Assembly (NCBI GenBank): GCA_031316155.1
Contig: JALDRB010000006.1
Span: forward strand, 62,001 to 126,000
From: Candidatus Scalindua sp.
GTDB lineage: Bacteria; Planctomycetota; Brocadiia; Brocadiales; Scalinduaceae
Length of the DNA stretch: 64,000 nucleotides
Direction of reading: 5' to 3'
Positions within the stretch are counted from its first letter, which is position 1. Every line of letters begins with the position of its first letter. The translations under genes were made by a program, and so were the position numbers. Under the pieces are notes generated by a model that was not told the origin of the DNA, did no database searches, and was given only the letters and a program-made list of their open reading frames with translations. This document shows, one piece after another, positions 60,383 through 64,000 of this stretch.

Positions 60383-61408
60383 CTAAAAAAATTTGTGTAT
60401 CCATACCGAAGCGGTTTTTGCCGATGCATATACGTTCGGAAGGAAAATTGCAAGGTATTTTAAGTTCGCATTCAGTCCGAAGGGCCACGTCTTCATCCTG
60501 TGGAGATCCTGTCGCATGTTCTTTTGAAATTCGTACTCTTTTCGTAACTCCTCTTTTTCTGAAGCACTGATTTTATTGCCTTCAAGATGTGTTCGTATCT
60601 CGGTTAAATGTCTCTGAAGTATCATTTCCTGGTTCATCTTATACTCAGTGAGGGCCTTATTCGTCGCAACTGCCGGGACAACCAGAGCGATGAGGGACAT
60701 GACATAGGGAAATACAATCCAAAAGCCTTTAAGCGAAATTATCCACCACGTATTCTCCCGTATCCAATCGGTTTTGAGTATATAAAGAGAAATCAAAACT
60801 CCAACGATTAAGGTAACCGAACTGAATACAACGAGAGCTTCCCCGAGAAATTGCATTCCACCACAATGATCCGGTGAGGTGAAGTCGAAAGAACTTTTCG
60901 CTTTCCCTGAAAATGCGATGATTGCAACAGAAACTCCATAAATACCGAAAGCCGCCATTCCGCATATAAACCCTGCAAGGAAATATCCGCCCATGATTGT
61001 TATAACACCGGTCGATTCTATAACCGGAATCCCGAAACTATACCCAAATGCACAGTTCAGTATGCCAAAGAAGAGTCCTGCTACAATAAAATTCCGGTCT
61101 GAAAGGAGAACTTTAAGCGGTATCAAATATACCTGAGCATCTTCAGGGTGCAGGCGTATGTCCATTTCCGGAAATATTCTTCGCAAAGTATATGTTGCGT
61201 AATACAGGCAAAGCAGAGAAGCAGTGATTAAAATGCTGAGGAACCAGCTGAAATCTTCGAAAACCCTGTTACCGGTACAAATATAATGTACAGCAAAAAA
61301 AGCAATTCCGAGAAAGAGAGAGACCAGCACCTCGCCAACAATATATCCAGGAAATCGTTTGATCAGCCGCTCATAAAACGGGAGAAAACCAGGTTTACCT
61401 GTTTCCAA
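60383..61408 (-). CDS. Polytopic membrane protein, unidentified
   Basis: A 341-residue protein with about six membrane spans (around residues 21-42, 50-70, 108-130, 140-165, 190-215, 228-250), then a long charged cytoplasmic-type helix (NQEMILQRHLTEIRTHLEGN, EKEELRKEYEFQKNMRQDLH). It begins at a TTG with a strong AGGAGG 7 bases upstream. No domain recognised. It stands 229 bases upstream... of nothing on its own strand except the Kor block, so co-transcription with korA2 is possible but not evident. Confidence 0.7.
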   Translation of the reverse strand: METGKPGFLPFYERLIKRFPGYIVGEVLVSLFLGIAFFAVHYICTGNRVFEDFSWFLSILITASLLCLYYATYTLRRIFPEMDIRLHPEDAQVYLIPLKVLLSDRNFIVAGLFFGILNCAFGYSFGIPVIESTGVITIMGGYFLAGFICGMAAFGIYGVSVAIIAFSGKAKSSFDFTSPDHCGGMQFLGEALVVFSSVTLIVGVLISLYILKTDWIRENTWWIISLKGFWIVFPYVMSLIALVVPAVATNKALTEYKMNQEMILQRHLTEIRTHLEGNKISASEKEELRKEYEFQKNMRQDLHRMKTWPFGLNANLKYLAIFLPNVYASAKTASVWIHKFF

Positions 61409-62117
61409 TTGCTATCCTCCTCTCAATACGGTTTGAAACGGACGATTTGATTTCACTGTGCATGATACGAGTCGGGAGTAATGAATTGATGCTCATGAAG
61501 GCTCCAATCGGGAAATTATTTCATGGGGGAATAGTTCTCTATTTAATCCATTGGTTCAGGAGGAGATAAAGATGAAATTGTATCATAAAAAATACGAATA
61601 TGATTATTGTATCAACTTACATGCTAAAACAATGTATGCCTGGATTCAAGACAAAAAAGGAAGCAGACAAAAAAGGAAGCATCATTTTGCTGAATCATAC
61701 TTGATGACGAACTGGATATGAGGAATTTCAATGTTGCCTAACAATGTCGGGGGATAAAAAATCCGCCCAACAAAGACATGAAAAGTTAAAAGTGCCTAAA
61801 GTTTGAAGTGAGCTAAAGTAACGGAAAATTTATTTTCTAACATTAGGTATTTTAGTTTACTTAAGGCACTTCAAACTTGGTTGCTTATCCGACATTTATA
61901 TCAGAAATTATAAAGGTGCAAAATTTTTGCCGAAGACCTAACGGGAAAGTCGAAAAAAAGATGAGATTTCTTTATTGATATTGTTCCCGGCAAGAATAAA
62001 ATTGTTTTTCATTTTTCATAACGTGTCAGTACTATTTATAGAAATAGGCCTGTTTTCCAGAAATACCTGATAAAACTGAGATGTTAATCCAATTTTATTT
62101 GGCGGGAGAATAAATTT
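61409..62117. other. Spacer between divergent genes, with an inverted repeat
   Basis: About 700 bases with no gene recognised. The inverted repeat at 61784-61878 is the only structure noted. Confidence 0.45.
61784..61878. repeat. Imperfect inverted repeat of the AAGTGCCT type
   Basis: AAAAGTGCCTAAAGTTTGAA on the left and TTAAGGCACTTCAAACTT on the right pair with gaps around an AT-rich centre. It resembles small mobile palindromes. Confidence 0.45.
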
Positions 62118-63392
62118 ATGCAGAGCATATTGTTTTGTCTGTATCCGGAAATGTCCGGGTATAATGCCACCATAAAAATGGCTAAACACCTGCAAAAAAA
62201 GGGTTATCGAATATATTATGTCGGATTCCCTCTGTTCAGGAAGCATGTTGAAGCACAAGGATTTCAATTCCTCGAATTCGAACTCGATAATGATTTTTCA
62301 AAACTACAGGAGTTGTTAAAGCAGAAAAAATTCAGAGAGATACTCTATCTATACAAACAGGCTTCTCTGCAGGTAGAGGAGTACATTAAGAAACACTCTA
62401 TACAGTTAATGCTCACTGATTCCCTGATAAACATTATCGGTCTGGCGGGTCTGAAAAGCGGTATTAACGTTATGACATTGTTTCCAAACTTTGCGTCTTT
62501 TGTGAATTTCATATCCCCTCCGGTTACGACTGATATCGTTCCGGATCTCTCACTCGCAAGTAAAATCAGAGTAATATGTGCCTGGACAAAGGTATGGTTA
62601 AAACGGGTGATCCCGGCACTTTTTGTTTCCCGGATTATTGTACCCATAATTTTGAAAAATTATTCAAGATCCGTAAAACTGAAATTTAAAACCAGCGAAT
62701 TTTTTCTACCGCAAATAAATTTTCCACACATTGTTTTGGGGGCGGCGAAGCTTGATTTTCCAAACTCATTTAGTCGAAAATATTTAGATCTGACGGTTGA
62801 CATCAACAGAAAAGAGGATCGGATTTCCTGGAAATTCGATAAGAACAAAAAACTGATCCTCTGTTCTCTGGGAACGCATAGCGGATCTTACAAACGGAGT
62901 GCAGGTTTTTTCCGGAAAATGATCCGGCTCTCTTTTCTTCATCCTGAGTGGCAGGTGGTTTTACATATCGGGGACTGTCAATTTAGCCTTGAACCTGAAG
63001 CTGTCCCGGATAATTGTTATGTGTCTACCCGTATCCCACAGATCACTTTGTTAAAAAAAGCCGATGTGATGATTACGCACGGAGGAATGCAATCGGTGAA
63101 TGAGTGTATTGCCACCGGTGTTCCGATGATTGTTTTTCCGTGTGAACGGGACCAACCCGGCAACGCCGCACGGGTTGCGTATCATGGTCTGGGGATAAAG
63201 GGTGATATTGTCCGCACTACACCCGGAGAAATAATAAAAATGATTCAGGAAATTTTAGCAAATCCGGAATATTCTCAAAGGATTAAAGATCTTAGAAAAA
63301 GAATAGAGGAAAACAGTGGTTTTAACGGTGTAATTGAAACTATTGAAAAATTAATTCGGATGAAACATGCTGCCTTCTGTAAAAACTTATAG
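62118..63392 (+). CDS. GT1-family glycosyltransferase (MGT/UGT type)
   Basis: A 424-residue GT-B enzyme transferring a sugar from a nucleotide sugar to a lipid or small acceptor. The N-terminal half begins ILFCLYPEMSGYNATIKMAK with HLQKKGYRIYYVGFP. The C-terminal donor domain has LILCSLGTHSG and the UGT-like signature VMITHGGMQSVNECIATGVP followed by MIVFPCERDQPGNAARV. GGGAG precedes the ATG. No other sugar-transfer gene is adjacent, so the product (glycolipid or secondary metabolite) is unknown. Confidence 0.87.
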   Translation: MQSILFCLYPEMSGYNATIKMAKHLQKKGYRIYYVGFPLFRKHVEAQGFQFLEFELDNDFSKLQELLKQKKFREILYLYKQASLQVEEYIKKHSIQLMLTDSLINIIGLAGLKSGINVMTLFPNFASFVNFISPPVTTDIVPDLSLASKIRVICAWTKVWLKRVIPALFVSRIIVPIILKNYSRSVKLKFKTSEFFLPQINFPHIVLGAAKLDFPNSFSRKYLDLTVDINRKEDRISWKFDKNKKLILCSLGTHSGSYKRSAGFFRKMIRLSFLHPEWQVVLHIGDCQFSLEPEAVPDNCYVSTRIPQITLLKKADVMITHGGMQSVNECIATGVPMIVFPCERDQPGNAARVAYHGLGIKGDIVRTTPGEIIKMIQEILANPEYSQRIKDLRKRIEENSGFNGVIETIEKLIRMKHAAFCKNL

Positions 63393-63481
63393 GCAGGTCT
63401 TTTTAATGAAATGGGACAACGACTCTTCTTTTGTTTTGAAATTTCAAAACTAGCGTTACCAATGTATCCCCCCCAATAGGA

Positions 63482-63613
63482 CTATCGGTAAATGTCTTTG
63501 CGATGTCTAATGCGGTATATCGTGATAATTTTTTGTTTTTCATGAGCGGTGTAAATGACTCTGAAATCACCCACACGTAACCTATACTGGTCTTCGCCTT
63601 TTAATTTTTTAGA
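63482..63613 (-). pseudogene. Decapitated RelE-family toxin
   Basis: Forty-three codons in a frame offset from the antitoxin read SKKLKGEDQYRLRVGDFRVI, YTAHEKQKIITIYRIRHRK and DIYR-stop. This is the C-terminal half of a RelE toxin, including the conserved YRLRVGD(F/Y)RVIY and HRKDIY. A TAA lies directly upstream in frame and there is no start codon; the N-terminal 40-45 residues are gone. The antitoxin stop lies inside this segment. Confidence 0.8.
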
Positions 63614-63810
63614 TTATAGTTTTCATAATCTTCGTCGGGCTCATTTTTTCTGTCTTCAATAGATTTTATATCCGATAAGTTCTCAATCAATTCCTCTAAC
63701 CGGTTGAGTTCTTCAATTTCAATAATTGCTGCTACATTACGACCCTTATCGTCGATAATATATTGTTTAACTACAATAGGTTTATTTTCTTGCTTCAAGG
63801 TTGTTACCAT
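63601..63810 (-). CDS. Antitoxin of a broken RelE-type module
   Basis: A 69-residue protein: VKQYIIDDKGRNVAAIIEIE, then EELNRLEELIENLSDIKSIE and a very acidic tail. This is the layout of small antitoxins paired with RelE toxins (an N-terminal strand/ribbon for DNA binding and a helix for the toxin). GGAGAAAAAA precedes the ATG. The toxin downstream lacks its N-terminal half, so the antitoxin is an orphan. The family name is uncertain. Confidence 0.7.
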   Translation of the reverse strand: MVTTLKQENKPIVVKQYIIDDKGRNVAAIIEIEELNRLEELIENLSDIKSIEDRKNEPDEDYENYNLKN

Positions 63811-63840
63811 TTTTTTCTCCTTCTAAATTTACGCACAGGG

Positions 63841-63956
63841 ATTTCAATATTTCCTTACTTTTTGCGATGCAGGCGCAAGTTCAAAAGTCCGTAAAAACTG
63901 CCATGGAAGGCAGTTTTCGGAATTTTGGAAAAGTTAGCCAGGATGGCCTAACTTGA
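63841..63956 (+). repeat. Dispersed structured repeat, family A, copy A3
   Basis: Close to A2 throughout, with hairpin 3 AAGTTAG / CTAACTT closing loop AGGAT. It lies just upstream of the antitoxin gene on the opposite strand, about 30 bases from its start codon. Confidence 0.8.
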
Positions 63957-64000
63957 GGGAGCAATCAAATCTATTTTGGAAAACATGCTTTTATGGTTGC

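Overview
The window looks like a low-GC (about 38-40 percent by eye) chromosome segment from an anaerobic, respiring Planctomycetota bacterium. An anammox-type organism (order Brocadiales, Scalindua-like) is my best guess. The reasons are a 12-heme c-type cytochrome, a tandem heme-sensor-domain protein, a periplasmic two-domain copper oxidase, an ETF / ETF-quinone oxidoreductase pair, two ferredoxin-dependent 2-oxoacid oxidoreductases, and gene-poor spacers full of short palindromic repeats. No rRNA, tRNA or marker gene fixes the taxonomy, so this is inference.

Layout. 1-9.6 kb is accessory DNA: an exported-looking methyltransferase, hicBA, an Mrr endonuclease, an orphan AbrB-type antitoxin coupled to pcrA, a NifS-like protein lacking its PLP lysine, a HEPN/MNT pair and a dead REP-associated transposase. 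9.6-18.8 kb carries an envelope-type set (flippase, VanZ-LamG protein, pentapeptide-repeat protein, MFS carrier) and uup. 18.8-27.4 kb holds a TIR-TPR protein, the dodecaheme cytochrome, a degenerate ExeA-like ATPase with a 34-residue tandem repeat, and the tandem heme protein. 27.7-36.8 kb has a 2-hydroxyacid dehydrogenase, an MsbA-like exporter, a DUF1848 protein, a Phd/ParE pair, a broken IS1380-like transposase and a MutY-like glycosylase.

37-47 kb is the redox core: an EtfB-EtfA fusion, ETF:quinone oxidoreductase, an FMN-binding protein, a hypothetical protein coupled to a class III aminotransferase, a multicopper oxidase and malate dehydrogenase. 47.5-51.9 kb is again accessory: a Cys-motif/Lys-tail protein, a long repeat-filled spacer, an iron-sulfur flavoprotein, a wrecked tyrosine recombinase and damaged toxin-antitoxin loci. 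51.9-60.2 kb is one minus-strand operon-like block: korAB - GltD-like/ferredoxin flavoprotein - FAD reductase - korAB. The right end has a membrane protein, a glycosyltransferase and an antitoxin with a decapitated RelE toxin.

How the genes may work together. The Etf pair would link flavin chemistry to the quinone pool. The Kor block would move electrons between 2-oxoacids, ferredoxin and NAD(P)H. The heme and copper proteins belong to the exported respiratory side. Over this lies a dense set of mobile small repeats. Two related families fold into three stem-loops, with compensatory changes in one stem of the B family. A second class of 27-55 bp GC-rich hairpins has inserted inside the loops of three different repeat families. 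I consider that nested-repeat system, and the repeated loss of toxin genes next to surviving antitoxins, the least expected signals here.
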